A DNA stretch of 64,000 bases from Paenibacillus vini (GTDB lineage Bacteria; Bacillota; Bacilli; Paenibacillales; Paenibacillaceae), in NCBI RefSeq assembly GCF_018403325.1, contig NZ_BOSL01000001.1, positions 558,001 to 622,000 of the forward strand. Direction: 5' to 3'. Position 1 is the first letter of the stretch. Every line of letters begins with the position of its first letter. Position numbers and translations under genes: made by a program. The notes below the pieces were generated by a model. That model searched no databases. It was not told the DNA's origin and worked only from the letters and a program-made list of their open reading frames with translations. Below are positions 24,910-32,916 of this stretch, one piece after another.

Positions 24910-25767
24910 ATGGCGTCATTGAAGACCTCCCATTTGGATATAGCGTATGAGGACCGGTTGATTGTCCAGGATTTGAATATATCGATCCCCCAAGGGAAAA
25001 TTACGGCTTTGGTAGGTGCGAACGGGTCGGGGAAATCGACGATTTTAAAAACGATGGCCCGGATTTTGCAGCCTAAGGGAGGAAGCGTACTGCTTGACGG
25101 CAAGTCGATTCATAAGCAGTCCACCCGGGAAGTTGCCAAGCAGCTCGCGATATTGCCGCAAAACCCGACCGCACCGGAAGGGCTTTCGGTGTACGAATTG
25201 ATTTCATATGGCCGTTTTCCGCATCAAAAAGGGTTTGGCGGATTAAAAGAGCAAGACCGCAAGATCATCGAATGGGCGATTGAGGCAACGCGGATGAATG
25301 AGTTCAGTGACCGCGCTCTGGAGCAACTGTCTGGCGGACAACGCCAGCGGGCCTGGATTGCAATGGCATTGGCCCAGGAAACCGATATTTTGTTCCTCGA
25401 TGAACCGACCACTTTCCTGGATATGGCTCATCAGTTGGAAGTGCTGCAACTGCTTGAGGAACTGAATGCCGAGTCTCAACGGACCATTGTTATGGTCGTT
25501 CACGATTTGAATCACGCGGCCAGATACGCCCATCATATGATTGCGATTAAGAAGGGGCAGGCAGTTGCCGTCGGAGCACCGGAAGAGGTTGTTACTTCCG
25601 AAGTGCTGCGCGAAGTGTTCGGCATCGAAGCGGATATCGTGACCGATCCGCGCAGCGGGGTGCCGCTTTGTCTTCCGTACGAGTTATACCGCGCAGCTAC
25701 CGAAGGCAAGGTCCGGCCCGGTAAGAAGGATGATTCGGCCAATAATAAGGTGGTCTCATTCCTGTAG
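24910..25767 (+). CDS. Iron-siderophore ABC transporter ATP-binding protein (FecE/FhuC type)
   Basis: The product has 286 residues from the ATG at 24910 (AAAGGA 8 nt upstream; the ATG two codons earlier sits only 2 nt from that site). Walker A is GANGSGKST, signature LSGGQRQRAWIAMALAQ, Walker B ILFLDEPTTFLD, and the switch His lies in VVHDLNHAARYA. These match the siderophore/haem/B12 importer ATPases. It is the first gene of a Fur-boxed operon with a FhuF-like reductase, binding protein and fused permease. It powers uptake of a ferric siderophore through the inner membrane. Confidence 0.95.
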   Translation: MASLKTSHLDIAYEDRLIVQDLNISIPQGKITALVGANGSGKSTILKTMARILQPKGGSVLLDGKSIHKQSTREVAKQLAILPQNPTAPEGLSVYELISYGRFPHQKGFGGLKEQDRKIIEWAIEATRMNEFSDRALEQLSGGQRQRAWIAMALAQETDILFLDEPTTFLDMAHQLEVLQLLEELNAESQRTIVMVVHDLNHAARYAHHMIAIKKGQAVAVGAPEEVVTSEVLREVFGIEADIVTDPRSGVPLCLPYELYRAATEGKVRPGKKDDSANNKVVSFL

Positions 25768-25802
25768 GGAAAGTTACCGGCAGAAGTACAGGAGGCGTAG
25801 TG

Positions 25803-26612
25803 ATGGATATTGATTTTGGGCTGCTTGATCGGGCGCTCTCCATAGTAACCGAAGAAAGGGCGGATGCCCTGTTTACGATACCGGCGGAACGCCTGCCGGA
25901 TCGTGAACAGGCGGAGCAACTGCTCGAGGTTTACCGGGAGCAGATTAAAGGAAAAGACATCCAGGTTGCAGCAACCTATTATGCAGCTTGTTGGCGAGTC
26001 GTTCCTGCCGCCCTGCTTTATATGGTTGCGGGGTGCGACGGTGGCGTAGATTTTTCGCTTAAAAATCTCACTATTCAAATTGGCATAGTGAATGATTATC
26101 CTCGGTTTTTCTTCGTGATCAAGGATTCCGCTAAGAATGCTTGGCCGACGGGGGATATAAGCGATTGGCGTGAGGAAGTGCTGGGAGCTTTCATCCGGGA
26201 TACGCTCCGCCCGGTTATGGAAACGGCATCAGCCATCTCGGGGCTTCCGGTGGCGCAATTATGGGGACAAATGCCGCTCGGCGTGGAGTTTTACCTGGAT
26301 TATTTGGGCAAGCAGATGGGCGACCCTTCCGTGACTGAACCGTTTAAGGAGCAGTACGCCTTTTTTTCGAGAGTCCTTGATGCCCAATGGTTCGGTTTGA
26401 AACGAAATCCGTTCGATTTGAAAGAAACTTGGATCGATGATCCTTATCGGCCCGGTGAGATGACTCGAATGAAACCGACCTGCTGTCTGGCCTACCGGAC
26501 GGATTCAGGACACGGGTATTGTTACGGCTGTCCAAAACTGTCGAAGGCAGACCGGGAAGCCAAGCGCAAAGAACTGGTAGCTGCGATGGCAGCGAAGGAG
26601 AAGGCGACGTAG
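25803..26612 (+). CDS. FhuF-like ferric siderophore reductase ([2Fe-2S])
   Basis: The product has 269 residues, with AGGAGG 7 nt before the ATG at 25803. The central region carries FhuF/IucA-IucC-related features (AATYYAACWRVVPAALLYMV, VEFYLDYLGKQMGDPS). The C-terminus has the FhuF cluster motif CC-x11-C-x2-C (in MKPTCCLAYRTDSGHGYCYG). The E. coli FhuF spacing is x10, so this one is a residue longer. Such proteins reduce the imported Fe(III)-siderophore in the cytoplasm, releasing iron. Its place inside the uptake operon, between ATPase and binding protein, fits this role well. Confidence 0.88.
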   Translation: MDIDFGLLDRALSIVTEERADALFTIPAERLPDREQAEQLLEVYREQIKGKDIQVAATYYAACWRVVPAALLYMVAGCDGGVDFSLKNLTIQIGIVNDYPRFFFVIKDSAKNAWPTGDISDWREEVLGAFIRDTLRPVMETASAISGLPVAQLWGQMPLGVEFYLDYLGKQMGDPSVTEPFKEQYAFFSRVLDAQWFGLKRNPFDLKETWIDDPYRPGEMTRMKPTCCLAYRTDSGHGYCYGCPKLSKADREAKRKELVAAMAAKEKAT

Positions 26613-26654
26613 GTGGAGTTAAGGCTTTATTTTTACATAATGGGGGAGTTAAGG

Positions 26655-27704
26655 ATGAGAAAAATGAAAATGTTAAAGATGATGGCTTCCGTAATTTGCA
26701 TTTGCCTGGTTTTGGCGGCGTGCGGAAATGCGAAAAACAACAATAACCCGGCACCTGCCGGTAACGGGGAAAATGCAGGGAATACGGCGGAACAATCTCA
26801 AAATGCGGCCAACTCGGGACAGCAGGCAGACGGTGTGCGTTCATTCAAGCATGCGCTTGGTACTGCGGATGTTGAAGGGACTCCGACACGGATCGTAGCC
26901 TTGGAATATACGTATGCCGAGGATTTGATCGCATTGGGAGTTCAGCCTGTCGGCGTAGCCGATGTGAAGGGATACCAAGCCTGGGTGAATACTACGCCTG
27001 GACTGGATGCGAACGTGCAGGACGTGGGAACCCGTCAGGAGCCGAACCTGGAAGCGATTATGGCGCTGGATCCGGATCTGATTCTTACTTCCGATTTCCG
27101 GGCAAAGGACATTTACGACAAACTGGCGGATATCGCGCCGACGATTGCTTTTTCGCCTTATCAGGATGAGAACGGCGTGGATCAGTATCAGGAAATGATC
27201 GATACGTTCAATACGATTGCGGATGCGGTGGGCAAACAGGAAGAAGCTAAACAAGTGCTGGCCGGATTGGACGAGACTTACAAGGCAGCGGCCGAGAAGT
27301 TGAAATCCGCAGGCAAGGAAAATGCGGAGTTTACGCTGGTACAGGCATTCAGTAACCAAAATTCGCCGGTATTCCGTATTTTTACGGATAACTCGATGGC
27401 CGTGAAGATTTTGAATAAAATCGGGCTTCAAAATGCAAATAAGGAACCGGCCTATGAAGTATACGGCTATTCGGAGAAATCCGTGGAGGCTTTCCCGGCG
27501 CTTCAGGACTCGAACTTTTTGTATATCGTGCAGGATGACGATAATGTGTTTGAAACGCACTTGAAGGAAAACCAAGTTTGGAAAAACCTGAATTTCGTAA
27601 AAGAGAACCGCACCTATGCGTTAGGAGGAGACTCGTGGGTGTTCGGCGGACCGTTATCGGCGAAAACCCTTGTGGATAAAGCCGTGTCCGTGCTGGCGCC
27701 ATGA
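26655..27704 (+). CDS. Iron-siderophore substrate-binding lipoprotein
   Basis: The product has 349 residues from the ATG at 26655 (GGGGGA about 7 nt upstream). The signal peptide ends in lipobox VLAAC and is followed by an Asn/Ala/Gln-rich linker. The FecB/FhuD-type periplasmic-binding fold is recognised by TPTRIVALEYTYAEDLIALG, PNLEAIMALDPDLILTSDF and WKNLNFVKENRTYALGG. It is tethered to the outside of the membrane and delivers the ferric siderophore to the permease. Its stop codon overlaps the permease start (ATGA), so the two are translationally coupled. The ligand class cannot be told. Confidence 0.94.
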   Translation: MRKMKMLKMMASVICICLVLAACGNAKNNNNPAPAGNGENAGNTAEQSQNAANSGQQADGVRSFKHALGTADVEGTPTRIVALEYTYAEDLIALGVQPVGVADVKGYQAWVNTTPGLDANVQDVGTRQEPNLEAIMALDPDLILTSDFRAKDIYDKLADIAPTIAFSPYQDENGVDQYQEMIDTFNTIADAVGKQEEAKQVLAGLDETYKAAAEKLKSAGKENAEFTLVQAFSNQNSPVFRIFTDNSMAVKILNKIGLQNANKEPAYEVYGYSEKSVEAFPALQDSNFLYIVQDDDNVFETHLKENQVWKNLNFVKENRTYALGGDSWVFGGPLSAKTLVDKAVSVLAP

Positions 27705-29791
27705 GTACGGGTCTCATTTCGGCTAACGCGAATGCCGGAACTCGTTCGAAGCGAACCTCCCGGGGTTCGCTTCTTCTTGTATTCGGGGCCGGTCCGCTAA
27801 TTCTGCTGCTGCTCCTCTGCGTGCAGATCACGCAGGGAACGGCCGGCATCTCGCTGTCTTTGATCGGGGAAGCGTTGTTTCACCCGACCCTGGACGACCC
27901 GCTGCAGCAGATCGTTCGCGGGGTAAGACTGCCCCGGGCGCTGATTGGTGCGCTTGCGGGAGCGGCATTATCCGTGGCAGGCGTACTTCTTCAAACGCTG
28001 ACCCGCAATCCGCTGGCCTCCGCCGGAACGCTTGGCATTAACGCCGGAGCTTATTTGGCCGTGGTGGCGGGTACGATCTTTATTCCGTCGCTGATTAGCG
28101 GATTCCCGTTGCTGACGGCGATGGCGGGCGGACTTCTGGCGGGAGCCGTCGTGTTCCTGATGGCCGGGCGGAAACGGAGCGCGCCCGTACGCCTGGCTTT
28201 GGGCGGCATGTCGCTTACGCTGGTGCTCTCCTCGCTGACAGGCACGCTTCAACTGTTGTTTGAAAATGAAACCGCAGGCCTGTTCCTTTGGGGCTCCGGT
28301 TCTTTGATCCAAAATGATTGGCATAACGTGACGGCAATCTGGCCGTGGGTGCTGGGCGGCTTGCTGCTGTCGGTCCTGTTCAGCCGGAATCTCGACATTC
28401 TATTGATGGATGAAGATGTCGGCAAGTCGCTCGGCCAGCGGATCGGATTAACCCGGACGGTCAGTGTGCTGACGGCCGTATTGCTGGCCGCGGTGACGGT
28501 AAGTGCGGTGGGGCCGATTGGCTTCGTCGGTCTCATTGCGCCGCATTTGCTGCGGCTGATGGGCCTGCACCGCCACCGTCTGCTCATCCCCGGCGCGGTC
28601 ATTTGGGGAGCGATCGTGCTGGTGGCGGCCGATCTGGCCGTGCTGTTGCTGGAGCCGGCGTTCGGCTTGCTGCCGGCCGGCTCCGCCACGGCGGCGCTCG
28701 GCGCGCCGTGGCTCATTTGGCTAGTGTACCGCATGAAGCCGTCGCGCGGCGAGGTGCAGGGCGCTTCCTCCGGCATGGGCGCGGGCTTCCGGCGCGTCCT
28801 GCCGTATCCCGCCCTGCTGGCGGGGGCGGGGCTCCTGCTGCTGCTCGCGCTGGGCGCCGGCCTCGTCTTCGGCGGCACAACGGTGCCGCTGCATGACGTA
28901 TGGGCCGCTTTGACGGGCGAGGCCAGCAAGATCACCAGGTATATGGTGATCGAGACCCGGCTGCCCCGCCTGTTGGTGGCGGCCCTTGCCGGCGCCTCGC
29001 TTGCCGCGAGCGGCACGCTGCTGCAGGGCGTCGTGCGCAATCCGCTCGCCGATCCTTCGGTGATCGGCGTTACGTCCGGCGCAGGGCTGGGCGCGCTCGT
29101 CTTCCTGATTCTGCTGCCGCAGTTACCGAGCTCGGTCGTGCCGGTCGCAGCCTTTCTTGGCGCCATCGCTGCAGCGCTCGTAATCTTCGCGATCAGCCGC
29201 AAGGGCGGCATGCAGCCCGCGAAGGTCGCGTTGATCGGCATGGCGGTCTCGGCCTTCGGCTCGGCCGGCATCCAGGCGCTCGTCGTCAAGGCGCAGCTTC
29301 GCGTCGCCTCGGCGCTGACCTGGCTGTCGGGCAGCACCTACGCCCGCGGTTGGGACGACCTCGGCTGGCTGTTCGCCTGGCCGCTCGTGCTGCTGCCGCT
29401 CGCCTGGTGGCTGGCCCGCCGCCTTGATCTGCTCGCCCTAGGCGACGCCTCGGCGATCAACCTCGGCGTCTCCGCCGAGCGGACGCGCATGCTCGGCGGC
29501 CTGCTTGGCGCGGCGCTCGCCGCTTCGGCCGTTGCGACGGTCGGCACCGTCGGCTTCGTCGGCCTGCTGGCGCCGCATGCGGCCCGGCTGCTCGTGCCGA
29601 ACTCGAATCGCAAGCTGACCTTGCTCTCGGCCCTGCTCGGGGCCGTGTTCCTGGTGCTTGCGGACATCGTCGGCCGCGTGCTGCTCGCGCCAAAAGAGAT
29701 CCCGTCCGGCTTGGTCGTGGCTCTGCTCGGCGCGCCGTACTTCCTGTGGCTGATGCGGACAGCCGGCGCGCGGTCCGCTTCCTCCAAATAA
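27701..29791 (+). CDS. Fused FecCD-family siderophore permease (FhuB-like, two permease halves)
   Basis: This 696-residue protein is two complete FecCD permease units in one chain. The diagnostic motif occurs twice: AGAALSVAGVLLQTLTRNPL (near residue 90) and AGASLAASGTLLQGVVRNPL (near residue 430). Each is followed by a G-x-x-x-GA loop and by the GFVGLIAPH / GFVGLLAPH ATPase-coupling helix. About 18-20 membrane helices are expected. Most Bacillota use two separate permease genes; the fused form recalls enterobacterial FhuB and occurs in paenibacilli. The second half (about 28.6-29.8 kb) is markedly richer in G+C than its surroundings. Confidence 0.95.
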   Translation: MSTGLISANANAGTRSKRTSRGSLLLVFGAGPLILLLLLCVQITQGTAGISLSLIGEALFHPTLDDPLQQIVRGVRLPRALIGALAGAALSVAGVLLQTLTRNPLASAGTLGINAGAYLAVVAGTIFIPSLISGFPLLTAMAGGLLAGAVVFLMAGRKRSAPVRLALGGMSLTLVLSSLTGTLQLLFENETAGLFLWGSGSLIQNDWHNVTAIWPWVLGGLLLSVLFSRNLDILLMDEDVGKSLGQRIGLTRTVSVLTAVLLAAVTVSAVGPIGFVGLIAPHLLRLMGLHRHRLLIPGAVIWGAIVLVAADLAVLLLEPAFGLLPAGSATAALGAPWLIWLVYRMKPSRGEVQGASSGMGAGFRRVLPYPALLAGAGLLLLLALGAGLVFGGTTVPLHDVWAALTGEASKITRYMVIETRLPRLLVAALAGASLAASGTLLQGVVRNPLADPSVIGVTSGAGLGALVFLILLPQLPSSVVPVAAFLGAIAAALVIFAISRKGGMQPAKVALIGMAVSAFGSAGIQALVVKAQLRVASALTWLSGSTYARGWDDLGWLFAWPLVLLPLAWWLARRLDLLALGDASAINLGVSAERTRMLGGLLGAALAASAVATVGTVGFVGLLAPHAARLLVPNSNRKLTLLSALLGAVFLVLADIVGRVLLAPKEIPSGLVVALLGAPYFLWLMRTAGARSASSK

Positions 29792-29798
29792 ACCTGAG

Positions 29799-29828
29799 AA
29801 CCGTTCGGCTTCGGCCGAGCGGTTTTTT
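29799..29828 (+). terminator. Terminator of the siderophore uptake operon
   Basis: An 11-bp stem (AACCGTTCGGC / GCCGAGCGGTT, one wobble pair) is followed by a T6 run, 8 bp past the stop codon. Confidence 0.9.
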
Positions 29829-30086
29829 GCGTTCGTCAACCGAATGAAATGAAATAAATACAAAGTTCAACTCATGATATCGGGTAAAGCTAGAAATAAT
29901 AATAAACCTGAGCCAATGAATAGTTAATAAACCACCATTAAACTTAGCAAGCCCCCTAATTGTGCGCCTCAGAAGGACAAAACGTTAAAATGTCCGTTCA
30001 AAAGGCGGACAAAGGGACAATATCATCAGCCAGCCCTCCAAGAATATTTAAAATTGTGAATATTTTTTGAAATGGCGGTTTGCTAC

Positions 30087-30173
30087 TTGCAATGTGAAAA
30101 ATGTCACACTATAATAAGAGTATCAGGTGAACAAATTCACAATCACAACAAATTTAAAGTGACTAATTTCACA
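30087..30173 (+). promoter_or_regulatory. nox promoter with three phased Fnr/Rex-type palindromes
   Basis: TTGCAA (30087-30092), 17 bp, TATAAT (30110-30115) form the promoter. The spacer is almost filled by TGTGAAAAATGTCACA (30093-30108). Two further sites, GGTGAACAAATTCACA (30126-30141) and AGTGACTAATTTCACA (30158-30173), follow at centre-to-centre distances of 33 and 32 bp. All fit TGTGA-N6-TCACA (Fnr/Crp) and also the Rex pattern TTGTGAA-N4-TTCACAA. The positions imply repression. The remaining approximately 260 bp of the gap (29829-30086) is AT-rich with nothing else recognised. Confidence 0.8.
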
Positions 30174-30241
30174 AATAATACCCCTAACGATTACAAACTT
30201 ATTAAATAAAACAATACAGGGGATTCGAGGAGGAAGAAATC

Positions 30242-31597
30242 ATGAAAGTAGCAGTTATCGGATGTACTCACGCAGGAACAGCAGCCATTGTAAATACAGC
30301 AAAGCTTTACCCGGAGGCGGAAATTACGGTATACGAGCGCAATGACAACATCTCCTTCCTGTCGTGCGGCATTGCTTTATATGTCGGCGGCATGGTGAAA
30401 GACCCGCAAGGCCTGTTCTATTCGTCGCCGGCACAATTGGCTGAACTGGGCGTGAACACGAAGATGCGCCATGAGGTAACTGCGGTGGATACGGCGGCAA
30501 AAACGCTAAAGGCCCGCAACCTGGAGACCGGCGAAGAGTTAACTGATACGTTCGATAAGTTGATCGTGACGACAGGCTCGTGGCCGATCATTCCGAAGTT
30601 CGAAGGCATCGAGCTGGAGAACATTCTGCTCTCGAAAAACTTCAATCATTCGAACACCATTATCGAAAAGGCCGAGCAAGCTAAAAACATCGTCGTGGTT
30701 GGCGCAGGCTATATCGGAGTAGAGCTGGTCGAAGCGTTCCAACTGAACGGCAAGCAGGTGACTTTGATCGATGCGGAAGACCGTATCTTGAGCAAGTATC
30801 TGGATGCCGAGTATACGGATAAAATCGAAGCATCGCTCCATGAGCATGGAATTACTCTTGCCTTGGGCGAGAAAGTGACGAAATTCACAGGTGAGCACGG
30901 CAAAGTGGGCCAGGTGGTAACGGACCGCGGTCAGTACGATGCGGATCTGGTCATTATGTGCATCGGGTTCCGTCCGAATACGGACCTGTTGAAAGGGCAA
31001 GTCGACATGCTCGCGAACGGCGCGATTATTGTGGATGAATATATGCGGACCAGTACGCCGGATGTGTATGCGGCAGGCGACAGCTGCGCGGTCTTCTACA
31101 ATCCGACGAAAAAGCATGCCTATATTCCACTCGCTACCAACGCTGTCCGGATGGGAACTTTGGTCGCCCGTAATCTGGTGGCCCCAACGGTTAGATATAT
31201 GGGGACTCAAGGAACCTCGGGTATCAAAATCTACGAGGATAATATCGCAGGAACCGGGATGACGGAAACGGCCGCTAAAGATGCCGGTATTGAAGCGGAA
31301 GCGGTCATGATTACGGATAACTATCGTCCTGAATTTATGCCGACCCATGAGCCGGTAATGCTGAAAGTAGTCTATGAAAAAGAAACCAGACGCATTCTGG
31401 GCGCTCAAATCATGTCGAAGGTCGATTTGACGCAGTCGATCAATACGATTTCGGTTTGCATCCAAAACGGCATGAAGATGGAAGAGCTGGCGTTCGTCGA
31501 CTTCTTCTTCCAGCCTCATTACAACAAGCCTTGGAACTTCTTGAACAGCGCAGGCCTTGGCGCACTGCCGGAAGTACCGGTAAGAGAAACGGTTTAG
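30242..31597 (+). CDS. nox: Water-forming NADH oxidase (FAD-dependent)
   Basis: This 451-residue flavoprotein belongs to the NADH oxidase/peroxidase/CoA-disulfide reductase family. The N-terminus MKVAVIGCTHAGTAAIV carries the FAD motif and His10. The redox-active Cys42 lies in NISFLSCGIALYVGG. The NAD motif is IVVVGAGYIGVELVEAF (about 150-166), and the second FAD motif is TPDVYAAGDSC (about 277-287). The overall pattern is closest to lactic-acid-bacterial NoxE, which reduces O2 to water with 2 NADH and regenerates NAD+. NADH peroxidase is the main alternative. It stands alone behind a promoter with three redox-type operators, and is closed by a terminator. Confidence 0.9.
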   Translation: MKVAVIGCTHAGTAAIVNTAKLYPEAEITVYERNDNISFLSCGIALYVGGMVKDPQGLFYSSPAQLAELGVNTKMRHEVTAVDTAAKTLKARNLETGEELTDTFDKLIVTTGSWPIIPKFEGIELENILLSKNFNHSNTIIEKAEQAKNIVVVGAGYIGVELVEAFQLNGKQVTLIDAEDRILSKYLDAEYTDKIEASLHEHGITLALGEKVTKFTGEHGKVGQVVTDRGQYDADLVIMCIGFRPNTDLLKGQVDMLANGAIIVDEYMRTSTPDVYAAGDSCAVFYNPTKKHAYIPLATNAVRMGTLVARNLVAPTVRYMGTQGTSGIKIYEDNIAGTGMTETAAKDAGIEAEAVMITDNYRPEFMPTHEPVMLKVVYEKETRRILGAQIMSKVDLTQSINTISVCIQNGMKMEELAFVDFFFQPHYNKPWNFLNSAGLGALPEVPVRETV

Positions 31598-31643
31598 GCG
31601 TAACACCGGACCACAGAATTAACCCCATTCCAGACTATCTCCC

Positions 31644-31680
31644 GCCAGCAGAATTGATCATTCTGCCGGCTTTTTCTTTT
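31644..31680 (+). terminator. Terminator after nox
   Basis: An 11-bp stem (GCCAGCAGAAT / ATTCTGCCGGC, one mismatch) with loop TGATC is followed by TTTTTCTTTT. Confidence 0.9.
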
Positions 31681-31691
31681 TTACATATTTG

Positions 31692-31734
31692 TGTGAAATT
31701 CTTCACTTTATGAGGCCGTGTCGTGACTTATGTT
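31692..31734 (+). promoter_or_regulatory. Fnr-type site and promoter of the formate/nitrite channel gene
   Basis: TGTGAAATTCTTCACT (31692-31707) matches TGTGA-N6-TCACA in 9 of 10 positions. A -10-like TATGTT (31729-31734) lies such that a start near 31741 would put the palindrome centre at -41.5, the classic Fnr activator position in Bacillus. A second possible -10 (TACAAT, 31759-31764) would place it near -71.5. Activation is inferred. Confidence 0.65.
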
Positions 31735-31814
31735 ACTTAAGGATTGAAATACCCAAGTTACAATAAAGGCGGAGTAGGAGAGTTTACAAACATAGTCCTA
31801 AAGGAGAATGAATC

Positions 31815-32726
31815 ATGGCTTACAATAAACCTGATCAAATTGCGAAAGTGACGGTCGAAATGGGCATCAAGAAGGCGCACAATCCTTTGCTGACGGTTTT
31901 GATTCTTGGGTTTTTAGGCGGGGCCTTTATCGCCCTCGGATTTTTGCTGGATATTCGCGTTATAGCCGGCGCTCCGAAAGAATGGGGCAGCATCGCTTCT
32001 TTTATCGGCGCAGCGGTATTCCCGATCGGTCTGATCCTGGTGCTTCTCGCCGGTGGAGAGCTACTAACAGGAAACATGATGGCCGTGCCGTTATCGCGGC
32101 TGGCGAAACGGATTACGACGGGTGAGATGTGCAAAAACCTGGTCCTCATCACTATAAGTAACTTTGTAGGCGCGTTGTTCGTCGCTTACTTTTTCGGACA
32201 TATCGTAGGGCTGACCTCCAGCGGCGTATACCTGGATAAACTGGTTGATATGGCCGGGCATAAGCTGGATGACAGCTTTTTGCAGGCTTTCATATCGGGG
32301 ATCGGCTGTAACTGGCTCGTGGCCCTTGCCGTATGGCTGTCTTATGGTGCAGATAATATGAGCGGGAAAATTCTCGGGATCTGGTTCCCGACGATGGCTT
32401 TCGTTGCAATCGGGTTTCAGCACGTCGTAGCAAATATGTTCCTGATTCCGGCTGCCATCTTTGAAGGCTACTTCTCCTGGGGAGATTACTTCAGAAATTT
32501 TGTTCCGGTATGGTTGGGGAACCTCGTGGGCGGCGCATTGTTTGTTGCCGGTGCTTACTGGACGGCCTATTTAAAAGACAACGGTGCAGGAACGACATTA
32601 ACGGGAAAACAGGTAAATTCGGCCAATGTATCGAATAATGGACCAACCAATGTACCAGCCAATGCTCCAGTCAATGCTTCGGCTAATGCTTCGGCCCCAT
32701 CTTCCGGTCCGATGCTCTTTCCTTAA
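31815..32726 (+). CDS. Formate/nitrite transporter family channel (FocA/NirC type)
   Basis: This 303-residue protein has AAAGGAG 8 nt upstream of the ATG. The FNT fold is recognised from HNPLLTVLILGFLGGAFIAL (first helix), LVLLAGGELLTGNMM, the broken helix region NLVLITISNFVGALFVAYFF, SGIGCNWLVALAVWLSYGAD and FQHVVANMFLIPAAI. Six membrane helices form a pentameric channel for formate or nitrite in this family. The last about 45 residues are a low-complexity Asn/Ala/Pro/Ser tail (NVSNNGPTNVPANAPVNASA) not needed for the channel. An Fnr-type box upstream and the molybdenum oxidoreductase gene downstream suggest formate or nitrite handling during oxygen limitation. Confidence 0.93.
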   Translation: MAYNKPDQIAKVTVEMGIKKAHNPLLTVLILGFLGGAFIALGFLLDIRVIAGAPKEWGSIASFIGAAVFPIGLILVLLAGGELLTGNMMAVPLSRLAKRITTGEMCKNLVLITISNFVGALFVAYFFGHIVGLTSSGVYLDKLVDMAGHKLDDSFLQAFISGIGCNWLVALAVWLSYGADNMSGKILGIWFPTMAFVAIGFQHVVANMFLIPAAIFEGYFSWGDYFRNFVPVWLGNLVGGALFVAGAYWTAYLKDNGAGTTLTGKQVNSANVSNNGPTNVPANAPVNASANASAPSSGPMLFP

Positions 32727-32781
32727 GCAGCTGGCTCAAGGCTGTAACTTCATAGTAATATACTTCGGTATTAAACGGTCT

Positions 32782-32818
32782 AAAGGCTGCGTCTTCGTTC
32801 GCGAAGAGCGGCCTTTTT
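32782..32818 (+). terminator. Terminator after the formate/nitrite channel gene
   Basis: The stem AAAGGCTGCGTCTTCG / CGAAGAGCGGCCTTT (one bulge) with loop TTCG is followed by TTCG. Confidence 0.8.
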
Positions 32819-32861
32819 CGTCTTACACGTTGTTGGAAAGACGGCGGCTCCACCTTGCCTG

Positions 32862-32890
32862 TAGACAAGGATTGGGCTTTTTTCTACAAT
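32862..32890 (+). promoter_or_regulatory. SigA-type promoter for the molybdopterin oxidoreductase gene
   Basis: TAGACA (32862-32867), 17 bp, TACAAT (32885-32890): each hexamer matches 5 of 6. It lies 26 bp before the start codon, just ahead of AGGGAGG. No Fnr-type palindrome is seen here. Confidence 0.65.
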
Positions 32891-32916
32891 TACTTAGATA
32901 GGGAGGGAAGCTCGCA

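Noticed and set aside
28249-29337. Long open frame on the minus strand opposite the fused siderophore permease gene
   Set aside because: It is a by-product of the GC-rich codon pattern of the permease gene, whose two FecCD motifs are intact. The antisense product is low-complexity Ala/Pro/Ser-rich with no domain and no ribosome site.
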